Positions 1 through 12,112 are shown, counted from the stretch's first letter. The stretch is 64,000 nucleotides of DNA from Cryptomeria japonica (GCF_030272615.1 NC_081413.1:447186538-447250537), one strand, 5' to 3'. Numbers and translations are program-made. Notes: generated by a model not told the origin, from the sequence alone.

Positions 1-367
1 GATTCTTCATCAAAGAAGAATACTCCTCATCCATGGCCCTATCCCACTCTGGGTGTCCTATCGCCTCTGAAAACTTTTGAGGATCATCTGAAAGGGTATG
101 ACTCAAAAGACTAGAACCAGATGTTTGAGCACGAGTGCGACAAGTATCTGAAGGATCACCTACCAAAGAACCAGCTGCTTCAACAGTATCACGGGCCCAC
201 TTCGGCAAAGACGGAGCAACTAGTGGTGGTAGAGATGGTGGATCATGATCTACATCATCCTTAAGAGATAAGTAATCCTTAAGAGATGAAGAGGAAGGAG
301 TAGGCAATGAGGGAGAAGCTGGAGATGGAGAATCCATTTGAGGATAGCACTCATCAAACTGGACATC
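1..367 (-). pseudogene. Z: integrase-RT linker and start of the reverse transcriptase region
   Basis: The frame continues from the integrase through a Ser/Pro-rich linker (stretches such as PSPASPSLPTPSSSSL) and reaches the segment H-P-E-W-x-x-A-M-D-E-E, which in copia Pol opens the RVT_2 reverse transcriptase domain. It leaves the window at position 1, so the RT core, RNase H and 3' LTR of this copy lie upstream. No stop codon is seen in this part. The assignment rests on position and on the conserved pre-RT motif. Confidence 0.75.
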
Positions 368-1629
368 TCACCGAAACAAGACCTCTCTGGAATCAGGATC
401 AAACAACCTGTATGCCTTAACATCCTCACAGTAGCCAACAAATATGAGTGGTTGGCTCTTCCTCTCCATGGCTATCCGCTGAGCATCAGGAATAAATGCC
501 CAAGCCTCACTACCAAAAAATTGGAATGTAGAAACATCAGGCTTGACATGGGTCCAAGCCTCCTCAGGAGTCATATGCCGTAATGCCTTATGGGGCATCC
601 GATTCTGAATATAATTGGCACAATTGACTGCCTCAGCCCAAAATGAAGAACTCATAGCTCGAGACTGTATCATACAATTTGCCATCTCCCGTAAGGTTCT
701 GTTCTTTCTCTCAGCAATACCATTCTATTGAGGGGTATAAGGAACTGTAAACTGATGTTGTAAACCATGCTCAATGCAAAAATCTTTGAAAGCCTGATTT
801 ACATACTCCCCCCCATTATTTGTGCATATCCTCCTGATAGAAAGTCCAGATTGCTTCTCCACAAATGTCTTAAACTTCTTGAAAGAGTCAAAGACATCAG
901 ACTTGTACTTAAGAAAGTACACCCATGTACATCTGGAGAAGTCATCAATAAAAGTGAGTACATAATGGGCCCCTGAAAAAGAAGGAGTCAGAAAGGACAT
1001 AAGATCACTGTGTACCAACTCTAGGGCTGCCCTAGCACGAGAGGCTCGACCCTTAGGAAAAGGATCTCGATGATGTTTGCCAAGGACACAACCACGACAT
1101 ACACCATCTGTACAAGAAATGTATGGAAGCTCAATCACAAGTGCTTGTGTACTCATCTGCTGTAGATATCTGTAATTGACATGACCAAAACGCTCATGCC
1201 AAAGCCTGCTCACTGAATCTGCATGTACTATAAGAGAGGAACCAATAGTGTCTGAACTCTCAAAGCCATCAAAACTATATAAGTGAGATGTAGAATCCAC
1301 ACTCCCAGTAGCCACAACCAAGTCAGGATCATGAAGATCTCGAATAACCACATCATGAGGAGAGAACTCAACTGTCTTACCAGAGCTAGAATGGCAAATC
1401 TGATAAATGGATAGAAGGTTTGTCAAACTGTCAGGAACCAAAAGCACATCCTGAAGACAACCACCATCCAATGAAACAGTACCAGAACCCTGAACGGAAA
1501 GTTGTGCTGAGTCACCAACTGCAATATGTCTAGTGCCTGTAGGAGCAAGAGCGGTGACCAAATCCAATGTGTGTCATATGGTGAGAGGCACCAGAATCTA
1601 GAATCCAAGTGGACGCTGAGGACAATGCT
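368..1629 (-). pseudogene. Z: protease, GAG-pre-integrase and integrase
   Basis: Copia Pol matures Gag-Pol (protease) and inserts cDNA (integrase). The protease motif LDSGASHHMT is encoded at about 1577-1610. One extra base directly after it (about 1568) shifts the frame. The rest runs 1567-368: an HHCC-type zinc finger (HERFGHVNY...CRGCVLGK), the rve core with HSDL and FIDDFSR, and the copia integrase C-terminal segment up to 368. The second catalytic Asp has become Asn (TNNGGEY). TAG at 725-727 replaces the first residue of the QNG(V/I)AERKN block, consistent with CAG to TAG. It cannot make a working integrase. Confidence 0.85.
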
Positions 1630-2576
1630 CATGCAGAAAGAGCATGACCTTTCCCTGTAGGCTATGAAGGAGGCTGTGGTGCACTGATATTATGCTGCTG
1701 CATGGCTTCCTCCAAAGCCTCTAAACGTTTCCAACACCTGGAAACGGGATGTCCTTCCTTGCCACAAAAACTGCAAGGATCACCTGATTTCTTCTTAGTC
1801 TTGGAGGAAGACTCACCAGACTTTGAAGATTTGGCCTGTTTAGAATTGGATTGTGGTTTTGAATCAAACTTAGGTGGTGGCTTAGAGGGATTCTCACTAG
1901 CCTCTGAATCTTTCTTAGGCTTCAGTTTCTACTTCTATTTTCCTTTGGAGGACTGGGCTACCAATGCTTGGTTCTGTGAACCTGAAAGGGAATCCAACTG
2001 CTTAAGCTTAGCTTGCTCACGAGTCAGATGATCAAAAAAGACCTCAAAAGAAGGCATGACATGGCAAGCTCCCAAGGCATCCATGGTGGAATAGAAGGTC
2101 GAAGAAAATATCTGAAATGGACCCCGAAGCTTGGAGAGAATCAGGAAAATACACTCTATATCAGTCTTAGTCTTACCACAACCCCGCAAGATAGATCTTT
2201 GCTGTTTGAACTTCATCAGAAAGTCCTCAATAGAAGGAAACGAATCAGGTACCAAGGAAGTTAACTCTGCCTCAAGCTGCAAAGCTCTGAACTCGTTGAC
2301 AGTACCAAAAAGTCCTTCAAACTTGGTCCAAATGGCTCGAGGAGTGATACAACCCTCAAGATGAAACTGGAGACTGTCAGAAATGTGTAAAGCCATCAAT
2401 CCCATAGCCTGATCCATATTGTTCCTGTGCTGCATAATCTCAAAAGGATGTGTCAACTGAGGCTGAACCTCATCCAAATAGGACCATAACCCTTTTGACT
2501 GGAGAAGAGTCATCATGCGACCCTTCCAAGTGTGGTAATTATGCGGTGTGAGAGATTCAATAGGTCTGTCTGTCAT
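1630..2576 (-). pseudogene. Z: Gag (UBN2-type) with one CCHC knuckle
   Basis: Capsid/nucleocapsid protein of the copia particle. The ATG at 2576 opens a copia Gag (start PIESLTPHNYHTWKGRMM), with the usual Trp and Leu spacing of the UBN2/Retrotran_gag_2 family for about 210 residues. A Lys/Ser-rich tail follows, then a CCHC knuckle (CSFCGKEGHPVSRC, about 1735-1775) before the protease. The frame is kept throughout but holds TAG codons at 1935-1937 and two codons further on, and another TAG and a TGA just before the protease. All fit CAG to TAG or CGA to TGA. No frameshift occurs until after the protease motif. Confidence 0.85.
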
Positions 2577-3733
2577 CCTGTGAACTGTGCCTCAACTGCT
2601 CTGAATTTTTAATTATTATTAAGTGGTCTTTCAGAACTAGATAGAAGATGCAGAAGGGGGTTTATTTTTTTTGTATTGGTGTTTGTAAATTCTGGTTTTC
2701 TGATGTAAATAATAGAAAGCAAGAGAAAACACCCCCCCACAATGCAAAAAACTAATCCCCAATACAAACTAAAAGCCAGAAAATGATAGAAAGCAATAAC
2801 AAGTTGAGACAAAATTTGGAGCACCTAAAGAATTTTTTGATGAAATAGACTGCAGATCTAGAAAGAGCACAGAACCACCTTTTCGACGCCTATTCGCTTG
2901 CGAAAAATGGAGTCCGTATGCAAAAGATATGGCTCCTGGAGTGCAAAAAACTTGTTCTGACTTTGACTAGCAAAAAGCACTACAAAATGGCAAAATTAGA
3001 GAAAAAGACATTTATCAATTAGATCAGGCTCGGAACCAGCTTTCCAACGCCTATTTCTATTCAAAAATCCGAGCTAAAATGCCCAAGTTATACCCGATTT
3101 TGTAAAACTGCTCCGAAAGAGCCCAAATAGGCCCTTTAAGCCCTCAAGGGCTTAAAAAAATAAGCCCCTGGTCCTCTGGGCGACCAGGGGCGGGCGCAGG
3201 GGGGTGGTGGCATGGGGGCGGCACGATGGTTGGGCGCGGGCTGAGCACAGGCCGGGCGCAGGCTGCGGGCGGGCAGCTGGCTGCGCGCAGGCGGCGGGTG
3301 GGCGCGGGGCGGCGCGTGGGCGGGTTACCACTAGCGGCGGTGGCCGCCGGGTGGCCGCCGAGCTGCGGAGCGGCGGCGCGGTGGTTTCACTGTCTGCGCC
3401 CGGTTTTGTTTAAAAACCATGGTTTTTATTTTATTTTTTTTATTTTTTTAAAAAATTTTCGCCTCAGTTTTTGTGCCCTAGGGCCGTACGGCCTTGGGGC
3501 CAAAACAAATTTGCCTTCTGGTGCAACTGTGTCCAAATCGGATGAATTTTATATGGAAATAGGGGTTTTTGGGCGCTACGAGCTCAACGGTGAGATCCGT
3601 TTGGGCTCAAAGTGCACCAAAAAAAAAATACCCCCTATTCCAAAATAAAAAACAGAAGACAAACATAGATCTGATGCAACCAAAACCTGGATCTCAAAAT
3701 CTTTCAAAAGTCTGAACAAGCTGCAGCAGATCT
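2577..3733 (-). other. Z: 5' leader with a GC-rich island and two hairpins
   Basis: Untranslated leader between PBS and gag, about 1.15 kb. Most is AT-rich, but roughly 3160-3415 is very rich in G, C and CpG. Two perfect hairpins border it: TTAAGCCC / GGGCTTAA (3136-3143 / 3148-3155, loop 4) and CCCCTGGTC / GACCAGGGG (3165-3173 / 3182-3190, loop 8). Open frames over the GC-rich part on the plus strand are antisense to the element and show no family signature, so I do not call them. The hairpins could be packaging or dimerisation structures; that is inference. Confidence 0.65.
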
Positions 3734-3746
3734 GGCTTTGATACCA
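3734..3746 (-). promoter_or_regulatory. Z: primer-binding site, initiator Met tRNA type
   Basis: On the minus strand the bases directly after the LTR read TGGTATCAAAGCC, one mismatch from the TGGTATCAGAGCC complement of plant initiator tRNA-Met used by most plant copia elements. It abuts the LTR with no spacer. Confidence 0.9.
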
Positions 3747-4065
3747 TGTAGGATTTGAGAAATACAAATCCACAGAACCCAAAAGAAACCTGCATGCAAA
3801 AAACCTGTCACAGAGAAAGAGAGAGAACGAATACAAGGGTTTTGGCTCTAACAAAGAGAAAAGATGTATTATCAAAGAAAAAATGAATCAAGAATATGAA
3901 TAATACAAGAGATCAATCCTTATAAAGGAGATCAACACCAAAAGGAAAACCTAACCCTAAGGTGTGAGCATTTAATAATTAAATATTAATTATTAAATGA
4001 CTAATGTATGCATAAAGAGAAATCTTAAGAGGAGAGCAAAGTTAATTAATTACTTTACTCTAACA
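3747..4065 (-). repeat. Z: 5' LTR (319 bp)
   Basis: In element sense it starts TGTTAGAGTAAAG and ends CAAATCCTACA, immediately before the PBS. The last 25 bases hold a 6-bp inverted repeat, ggattt / aaatcc (3751-3756 / 3766-3771 on the plus strand). The middle is AT-rich (attaattattaaatga). The partner LTR is outside the window, so its age cannot be judged here. Confidence 0.85.
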
Positions 4066-4070
4066 TTCAT

Positions 4071-5030
4071 GACCCATTCCTGTTCTGAAAAGAGGGACAT
4101 CTTTGTCAACAATCTGATTCCTTAGTTACAATATAATGTTCAAATGCAAGTACCTCCTTAATTTAATAAGATGGTGGGTAGTGCTCTCAGAATAGAAGAT
4201 GTGCTTGTGAAGAAAGGAGAAATATCACTTTATAAGGAAACACAACATGGCTCTAGTTCTAAAGAGTAAAAAAATACTGGAAATATGGGAAAGACAATAA
4301 TAGAAATGTTGTGAACAATAGAGTAGTTGATAGTGTTAAACCAAAACCAAAACTAGTAGTATTTAATCTGACTAGTGGTACACAGGCACTCAAAGCTGCT
4401 GAAAGTGTTGTGGAAAACCATCCTAAGAAATCGAAAGAGTGTTTTAAATATAAGCCTTGGATTTTAAAGCCTAAATGTGATTTCACTCCTTTGGGAGAAT
4501 CCTATGAAACAACTCTAAAGACTCTATTGGCAAATGATCTGATCATAATGCCTGACAACTCCAAACCATATGATCCCGAAGTCAAGCCCAAATGGTGGAG
4601 GGAAAATGATTACCATGAATATCACCAAAACAAGGGTCACACAACTAATAACTACATGAAACTCAAACATGAGATTCAAGACCTTATCGATAATGGTAAA
4701 ATTATTGTTGGGAATCATGCAACCAACTTTGATCACAAAGCTTTGAAAGATCCCTTTCCTACTTATGAGCAAGGGGATTCCTCTAAATCTAAGGGAGGTG
4801 CCAAGATAAATTATACCTATACCAACAAAAATAATGATATCAACATGCTTGAACCTTCTCAATCAGAGCATTGTAATGTAATCATAGTCAAAGAAGAGTA
4901 AAACAAATCAAGAGCTGCAAACATTGTAACCCATGCTCAAGAAAAATTTACTCTTAAAGGAGTTGGTTTCTCATCTTCCAATCAAACATCATCATCAAAT
5001 TCATCAACATCATAAAAAATACCGACATCT
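4071..5030 (+). pseudogene. A: C-terminal part of Gag
   Basis: The first bases after element Z encode the end of a gypsy Gag core (pattern FVNNLIP, then VGSALRIEDVLVKKGEISLY), and a continuous frame at 4311-4901 gives the Tat Gag tail. The nucleocapsid-like block WWRENDYHEYHQNKGHTT aligns with the homologous block of E2 (AYYEYHRSKGHKIASC near 29,400), but the expected Cys residues are His/Tyr here, so zinc binding is probably lost. TAG replaces a residue at about 4148 and a stop ends the frame at 4901; similar coding continues to about 5030. The N-terminal half of Gag is outside the window. Confidence 0.8.
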
Positions 5031-5339
5031 TCAAACAAAAAACTAACTTTCCCCATCTAGATAGTTGGTTTCACCATCTTCTGTCGGTTACAAAATTGTT
5101 GAATAGCTAAATGGAAGTACTGCTCAAATCTATATTCTTGAACTACTTAAGATCTCTCCTGCTCATAGAGATATTGTGGACAAATATCTACTTTGCTACC
5201 AACGTCCCTAAAGACATAGATTTGGATCAATTTCAATCTATAGTGGGTCACTTATCCTCACCTCACTACCTCTCCTTCTCTGAATAAGACGATAATTTCT
5301 TGACTCATCCACATAATCAACCATTACACATTGAAGCCA

Positions 5340-5690
5340 TGATCCATAAACACTAAGTCAAACATGTTTTGATAAATAGAGGTGTTAGGCTAAACATTTG
5401 TACTTACAATCTACTCATACAATTGGGATTTTCTAAGACTGGTATAGATCCAAGAAAGAGGATAACAATAAAAGCTTATGATGAAGAAGAGAGAACCTCT
5501 AAGGGTCTGGTGCTATTACCAATCAGGGTAGGACTTGTGGAAAGATATTTTATCTGTTAGGTGCTTGACCTTCCTCTATCTTACAACATTTTGATGGGCA
5601 GACCATGGATTCATGATATGCAATCGGTGCCATCTACATACCATCAGTGATTGAAGTTTCCCTATAATGGAAATGAGCTTAGTGTTCCTG
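5340..5690 (+). pseudogene. A: retropepsin-type aspartic protease
   Basis: Homologous to the E2 protease (28304-28768): LNICTYNLLIQLGF, then RITIKAYDEEER, LLPIRVGLVE, LDLPLSYNILMGRPWIHDM and VPSTYHQ in order. Tat proteases use a DGGAG active-site loop. Here it reads NRGVR, so the catalytic Asp is Asn and the enzyme is dead. A TAG precedes VLDLPL (about 5560, consistent with CAG to TAG) and a TGA follows YHQ. Confidence 0.85.
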
Positions 5691-7650
5691 TTGATACAAC
5701 TATGCTTGCAATTAATTAAAACAAAGTGTTGATACTCTTGTTCCTCACAACAGAGAAACCTCTATAGCTGAGAGATCAAAATCTATGATGAAGGACTTAG
5801 AAAAGAAACTGAAAATCATGGATGCCAGCTATACTTTCACTGATGTCTCTTCCCCCATCATCTAGACAATATAGAAAACCATCTGAAGCTATGAAACCAC
5901 AAACTTCACCTACAAACATCATCTATGATGGTACTTTTGTGTAGTCCTCTACCTTCTTTGCAAATGCAATAGAAGAGACAGTTGTTCTCGAATGGCTTTA
6001 TATAGGGGAAAATAAAGATAGAGAAGTGTAACATTATGAAATTTCCCCTGAACAATATGGTAAAGGCTATTAGATAATCCAACACATGGGGTATTCAAGT
6101 ATAGGTCCTATGGGAAAACAAGGAATTACCAAACCCATCAAGATGCAAACCTAGTCTGCAAAGGACAAAACTAGACTTGGGTACCATCTAGATAAACCAT
6201 CAAGTCAAAAGCGATAATATTATCAGCCACATCAAACACCAGAGGAAGTAAACAAACAAAAAACTCAGGAAGAATATGAGAAATAACAAGAAGAGTTTGC
6301 GATCAAAAGAGAAGAACAAGCTTATAACAAAGTTCCAAAGGTGCCAACAAGAAAAAGACCAGAAGTAGAAATTCCAAAAGAAATGATAGAACAGGTGGAA
6401 ATAATCAAAGAAATGTTTTCACCTTTAAACATTCTAGTCACATATACATGAATGATGCCAGAAGAAGATTCAAAAACAAACTCCAATGAGTATGAATGGG
6501 GTCTACAAACTCTATCACATGCATCTACTAAAGAAAATCCTGAAGAATCCAATGATATTATAAATGAAGCACAAAAAATAGCACACATGAAGCTACAACA
6601 AGAACTAGAGGAAGTTAGACTAAGAATACAAGAAGCTTATGAGCAACAAGTAAGAAAAGAGAAAGCATAGGAAAATCACTCACCTGCTATATCTCCATCT
6701 AATGAGACAAAACAAATCAGGTATGAGAACACAACTAAAGAATTGGAGGCTACTAAAGAAGGACCAGTCATCAATCTAGAAGAAGCTGAATGAAAAAGAA
6801 GACAAAAACTTGTAGAGTCATCAAGTTTATGTGAACAGATATCTCAACTACAAGCTATCACTGAAACAAAACAAGAAGGAACTTGCAACATACAAGATGT
6901 TCATATTGATACCATACATGCTTTTACTGAGTCACTTGAAGAGGAGTCAGATGCTTCATCTTCTAACTTTAATAAGACTGAAATGAGATCCGTATATGAT
7001 ATTACCTATTCAACACCAAACCATGACTACTTTGCCATGAATGTTAAAACTATGTCTAAAGAAGCTAATATCATTGAACCACAATATGTAGTCCAGTCTA
7101 AAGTAGGAGAAGGGTCCAGTGGTAGGTTTGATGGGTTAGATTCTTTTAACGTTAACATAGGATTCGATAATCATGTTATGGCTCTTCCCGGTCTCAAGAA
7201 GCTAATGTAAGGTAGTTTCATAGAACTCAACTTGATGGTCCAAGGTTTTGATGACAATACTATGAACTCCCTTGAACCTGTAAAATCTTTATCCCTAGTA
7301 TACCCTAAGCTTATTGACCATACTCTACAAGACCAACCCATGGATATCCCTACTTTTTCCAACGAATATGCCTTAGCATTTTACCTTAATGCAGTTAAAC
7401 CCATGAACTCTTCCATCAATGAACAAAGTGTGAACATGACAGAAGCAGATGTCAAGTATCTTAGTCTCAAATATCAAAAGAAGAAAGACAAGTGTTTTGA
7501 TGGAAAAAACCACACTGTGGCAGTATCAGAACCAAAAAAAAGTAAAACTAAAAGATTTATCTGATAGTGAAAAACTCCTTAAGGCACCTGAAAGTGAGAT
7601 GTTTGATATTCTGCCTAATCACTTTCAAGAGTGATTATCAGTACTGATTG
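5691..7650 (+). pseudogene. A: protease-RT linker with a G-patch-like motif and acidic coiled segments
   Basis: About 2 kb of degenerate coding sequence between protease and RT. At about 6045-6180 the frame shows a G-patch-like block: GY, II, MGYSSIGPMGK, then GITKPI, with two TAG codons at probable Gln positions. Further on is a charged stretch (6452-6670) with a heptad-like tract (LQQELEEVRLRIQEAYEQQ), then 6983-7210 and 7232-7564 with no recognised domain. The last codons before 7650 join in frame to the RT part at 44119 once element B and one copy of its duplication gattg are removed. Confidence 0.65.
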
Positions 7651-8496
7651 TGTTAGATTCAATGATAGTCCCAAAGACATTGAGAGGGGGAGAGGGTGAA
7701 TCAATGTCTAACCGGTTAACGCAATATTTAAACTTATTTATAACTTTGCAACCCAAATTAATATACTGGTAAACAGGTAATAATTCAACAAAGAGAAATA
7801 ACAGAGACAACATAAATGCACACCATAACACAAGATATTTTGATGAGGAAACCCGGTAAGGGAAAAACCTCGATGAGATTTGTGACCCACAATATTTACT
7901 CACTGACCAATATGAATAAATATTAATTACAATAGGGGCCTGCACATGCAAGAAGGCCAACAGCCTAGAGCACACTGCTCAATGAAAGAGTCTCACTAAC
8001 TACAAAATGGATAATTAAATCCAAGACAATGTACTGCTCAAAATAGCATCTAAAATGCCTGATTTAGTACTGGTTTAAGCTCTATCATAAACCATAATCA
8101 AAAACCTATTGGTGAATGATATTCACTCACATAACCTATCAGCCTTATTATAAAATCTTTTCGCTATCTTCTATACTATACCATTTTATTCTATATCAAA
8201 AATGACCTATAAGATCTCATACATATATGAGTCTTTACAATACGTCATGGCATCTTACAAATAATTAATTACATTTACAATACAATTCACATAAATAAAA
8301 ATTTGTCTCATGTCAGCTTGAGTGTCGGTAAGCTTTGTTGCCAGTATAAACTAGATGCCGATGAATGAACTTTGTTGTCCCTGCCGGTGTCGGTAGATGA
8401 TTTCTGCATTGTCGATAAACCTGTAGAATCCTATTATAGGTTTCTTTCCATCAATGACAACATCAACCATTCTCATGTGAGTGTAGAATTCCAACA
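7651..8496 (-). repeat. B: 3' LTR (846 bp)
   Basis: In element sense it starts TGTTGGAATTCTACACTC and ends with TAACA-type sequence. Near its end lies a perfect 9-bp stem, agacattga / tcaatgtct (7675-7683 / 7701-7709), around a purine-rich loop as seen on the plus strand. A block around 7935-7990 (gccaacagcctagagcacactgctc) is shared with the LTRs of C and D and probably belongs to R/U5. Confidence 0.92.
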
Positions 8497-8858
8497 ATCT
8501 CCCCCTTTGGCATTGATGGTAACACTCATGAGAAAAATCCAAAAAATGTTGTCCAAAAATGATGTCGAAAACTGGTCCCCCAGAAAAGAGTGTGCTTTGC
8601 CTGAGCAAGTGATTTCTTCTATGCATTTTTATCCATATATTTTTCTCCATACTACTCCCCCTTTGGCATCAGTGACAAAGGATGTCAAAAAAGAGTCAAT
8701 ACAAAATTCTACCTTATATCTTGTAACCGATTGTTAACAATTTAAAAGATATTTGCCAATATTAGATTCAGGCTCTGCATTAATTTATTACTATTAGAGA
8801 TAATGGTTTTAGTCTGCTAGATCATGTCGATCAGATAATGCATCTATTGCTTTGGTGA
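8497..8858 (-). other. B: 3' untranslated region with multiple polypurine tracts
   Basis: Directly before the 3' LTR the element strand reads AAAGGGGGAGAT (8497-8508), the plus-strand primer. A second AAAGGGGGAGT tract lies at about 8653-8664. Repeated tracts of this kind are a described feature of Sireviruses. CATTGATGG at 8511-8519 pairs with CCATCAATG at 8448-8456 inside the LTR. No ORF is supported here. Confidence 0.8.
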
Positions 8859-11800
8859 TCATTCTCCTTGAATTAATGCTTTGGATAGCTCAACTTGCTG
8901 AGCTATAAGGCTGTCCAATCTTGGACCAATTTTGTTTTTCAGCTCCTGGGCCTTCAACCTTATCCTTTCTTTTTCCTGCTCCAGTTTCTCTATCTTTTCC
9001 TCAAAAACTGCCATCTCTTGATAAAAAACTAAGGTAAGTTCCGAAGTACCTATCATATTATCTTCTATTTCATCAATCTCCTCATCAATGTCTTTAGTTG
9101 GGTGGTGAGGCTTGCAAGCTTCCTTATATAATTCTTTGTATTCCAAAGTTGTTGAATTAAGTACTGGTAATAAGGAATCAATATGCTCTATACAGTCTTT
9201 GATAGTCTTTTCAAAGAATTCACCTTTTTCTTTGTTTGCCTTTTCCTTAATGGTTTCTTCATTGATATTATCTACAGTTAGAACATTTGTAGCAATAAAT
9301 TTGGACAATGCATCCAATTTACTCAAGGAACCATCAATATGATCTACCTTACATGTCAGTGCAATCATTTTTAAAATAGGCAATGTAACATCAATAGCAT
9401 TGTATGCTAAGGCATTGCATTCTATGATCCTCTTAATTGAATCCAAAAGAACATTTGTTACATTTTTAGGTTTGACATCTATAGTGGATGTGCTCAGTTC
9501 TGTAATAACTTTCTTTTCCATAGATACTTGACCAATCACCTTAACAATTTCTTCCTTGTTTCCATCATTTATTTTCTCTTTATTTACAATTGTTGTCAAT
9601 TTCTCACTCTTTGTTATTACCTCTACTTCTGCCAATTTCTTAGCTTCCATGGGTATTTCAATGTTTTGAGAGTCAGCAGTGTTAATTGGTGACTCAAAGA
9701 TTTCAACAGTCGTAGCATTAGTTGTCTTAACCTCTGTAGTCTCTTTATCCATAACAATATTAACATCTTGTGTATCTACATTCATAGTAAAGATAATTTC
9801 AGAATTTGGATTAGTATCATCATGTGTTATTTCTTTAGCCTCCTTATTTGGTTGACTTTTTGCATGTATTGGTATCTCTGAAGTTATTGTTGGGGTGTCT
9901 TGTGCTGGTGGAGAAAGGTTATCTATGACCTTTATAATAGGTACACTACCAATTTTATTTTTCCCTTTTTCCTTTTGATATACCTTTACAAAAGACTTAT
10001 CCAATTTCTGTCTCTCCCTTTCCTCTTTCTTTTCTTTTTCAACAAAAAATATGTCCCATTTGTTTGCAGTTTCATTTTCTATCTCTTTCACTCTTTCTAC
10101 CATTAGGCTTACTTGTTGGTGACCACTCATAAAATCTAACTAGTTGGCTTCAGCAATCAGTTCATCAATCTCCTCCCTAGAATTAACAAGGTGAACAATC
10201 AACAATGCTTCTACCTTTAACTTTTTATCCAATTCCATCACTGACATTCTTTTAGCCTCTAATCTTATGTATAAGTCATTAAGCAGATCATCTACAACCT
10301 CAATCAGAACTTTCTTGTAGATGTCAAGATGCAAAATGATGGTTTCCTCTATTGTGTCCTTATCAGAATCCTTGAATGAATGATAAAGTTTATTCACATT
10401 GCAAAGATTACCATCTTGAGTAATTTCATTTATTAGTTCCTTCAGTGTAAGGCTATCCGATGCCTTAGGTTTTTGTTTCTTCTTTGGAGTAAACTTCTTC
10501 TTAGGCTCCCTTACAACCTACTTCTTCTTCCTTAATGTTCTTGTCCTTTTAGGAGAAGGAGAAGGTACAAGTGAAGGTTTCCTCTTCTTCCTTTCAACTC
10601 TTTTGAACTCTGCTACCTTATCACTGTCTGTATCAGAAGAAGTGACAACTAGTGAAGCATAAGCTACTAGTTCCAGTCCTTCTAGTTCACTAGCAGAAAT
10701 ACCACTCAAGTTCATCACATTCTCTTTAACCTCTTTAACCATTTTGGATGCATCTCGAATGAATTTTTCTCTTCTTTTTCTCTTCTTTTACATCAAAACA
10801 ACACTCTCAATAGTCTCAACACTGCCCAAAAAAAATTCAGAAGGTTCCAAAGGTGCATCAAGAAGTGTCTTAACATAAGCCTCAAGAATATTCAGATCAA
10901 CTTCATATCCCATCTGTGTTATCCAAATAGTTATAGGAGTAACAACTTCCATCCATGTTTCATCTCTTTTGATTACAAAACAAATTTTGTTGTCATACTT
11001 ATCCACAATGCTCTGCGGTATCCTTTCTCTAGCCTTCATTTTGGTTTAGAAGTTTTTGAAGTAGTCTTTTACCACATCATCACTATTAGTACCTATGTCG
11101 GTAATAGCTTCCATTATTTGTCTACCTACTGGGATGCCATATGCAAAGTCCTTGTGACCAATGCTAGGTATCTCCCTTGTGAAGTAAAGCATTAAACACA
11201 CAAGTAGATTCCCAAAATGGAATGTTCCCTTCTTATCACCCTTAATCTTCTTCAAGTTATCAAGCAGTTCATCCTTAAGCCACTCACAGTTGTCAATTTT
11301 TGCATTTTTCTTAACCATCTCATATGAACTATGAATACACAAGCTAGAAACATAATTTTACCTATTTGCATGTGTAACTTTGTATCCAAATACCATGCTT
11401 ACATATTTCACATCTGCATCAGTGATATCACTAACCCTAAGAGATATGTTGTCAAATGTAGCTCCGGTTAGATCCATAACACCCTTGTTTGGTATCTTCT
11501 TCTTTTTGTCAAGTCTAGTACCAGTTGAGGGTAAACTAGTAACTACCTTGATTGCTTCCTTAGTAATTTTAAAAACAAAATCTAGCGACATAAACTCTCC
11601 ATGAAATCTGCTCAGTACAAGATGAACTATCTTATCTAAAAATTCTGGAATGTTCACAATTTCAACAAATCCTAAATCCTCAACAATCTTATGCTCTGGC
11701 TTGACTAAACCTTGTTCATCATTTATAACATTTATGTACATGTTCCTCAATTCATCTGACCATAAATTCTCTATGTTGCAGTGAATATAAATCCTCGGAT

Positions 11801-11963
11801 CTTTGACAAAAGCAACTCCCTTCAAAATCTGAGAAAAGGCTCTGATGGAATCATGTTGCTTAGCAATCTGAGGAATGATTTTAAACATGGGTCTAGGGCA
11901 CTTAATGTTTTCTACCACCATAGGGTTTGCAATAAATTCAGGTGCAAAAGATGAAGTTGTCAT
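8859..11963 (-). pseudogene. B: ORF2, large accessory protein of unknown function
   Basis: From ATG at 11963 (MTTSSFAPEF) to 8859 a single frame of about 1,034 codons runs without any frameshift, broken only by TAA at 11358, 11046 and 10788 and TAG at 10518 and 10140. I do not recognise the protein. The first 400 residues look globular; a block with ITKEAIKVVTSLP faintly recalls the putative plant transposon protein families. Next come a Lys/Arg-rich tract (KRVERKKRKPSLVPSPSPK), a Thr/Val/Glu-rich low-complexity part and a C-terminal part with predicted coiled coils (KIEKLEQEKERIRLKAQEL). No protease, RT, RNase H, integrase or transposase motif is visible. A homologous ORF2 sits at the same place in element C. 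The TAG at 10518 faces an intact CAG in C (15332-15334). Confidence 0.8.
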
Positions 11964-12112
11964 TTTGAAAGATAAATACCTTTTAACTTGAAATCCTTGA
12001 ATGCCTGAAAACACTTTGCAGCTTCACCTTAGAATGCCTTTGCTCTCTCTTCGCGCTTTTCGAATGCTTGGATGCTTGGTAAATTGAAATGAGGTTTTTC
12101 TGATGTTTTATA

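Larger units (their letters stand above)
1..4065 (-). mobile_element. Element Z: Ty1/copia retrotransposon, truncated by the window edge
   Basis: A copia element read on the minus strand: LTR at the right end, initiator-Met-type PBS, long leader, gag with one CCHC knuckle, protease, integrase, then the first codons of the RT region running off position 1. The order PR-IN-RT is diagnostic of Ty1/copia. It interrupts the gag of element A, whose sequence starts right after 4065; the 5-bp duplication is probably ttcat (4066-4070), with its partner outside the window. The copy is dead: several in-frame TAG/TGA codons, a frameshift after the protease active site and loss of an integrase aspartate. 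It lacks the multiple-PPT and LTR stem signals of elements B, C, D, G and H, so it belongs to another copia lineage. Confidence 0.9.

Noticed and set aside
725-727. Programmed TAG readthrough as the reason for many TAG codons
   Set aside because: TAG occurs at many unrelated positions and inside catalytic domains, and paired copies show CAG at the same site; decay explains it better.
3204-3648. Open frames of 69 and 140 codons on the plus strand
   Set aside because: They cover the GC-rich leader of Z in antisense; GC-rich sequence has few stops by chance, and no motif is seen.
8859-11963. Host gene captured as B ORF2
   Set aside because: Same ORF in two independent copies at the same place between gag and PPT; it is part of the element, though its ultimate origin remains open.
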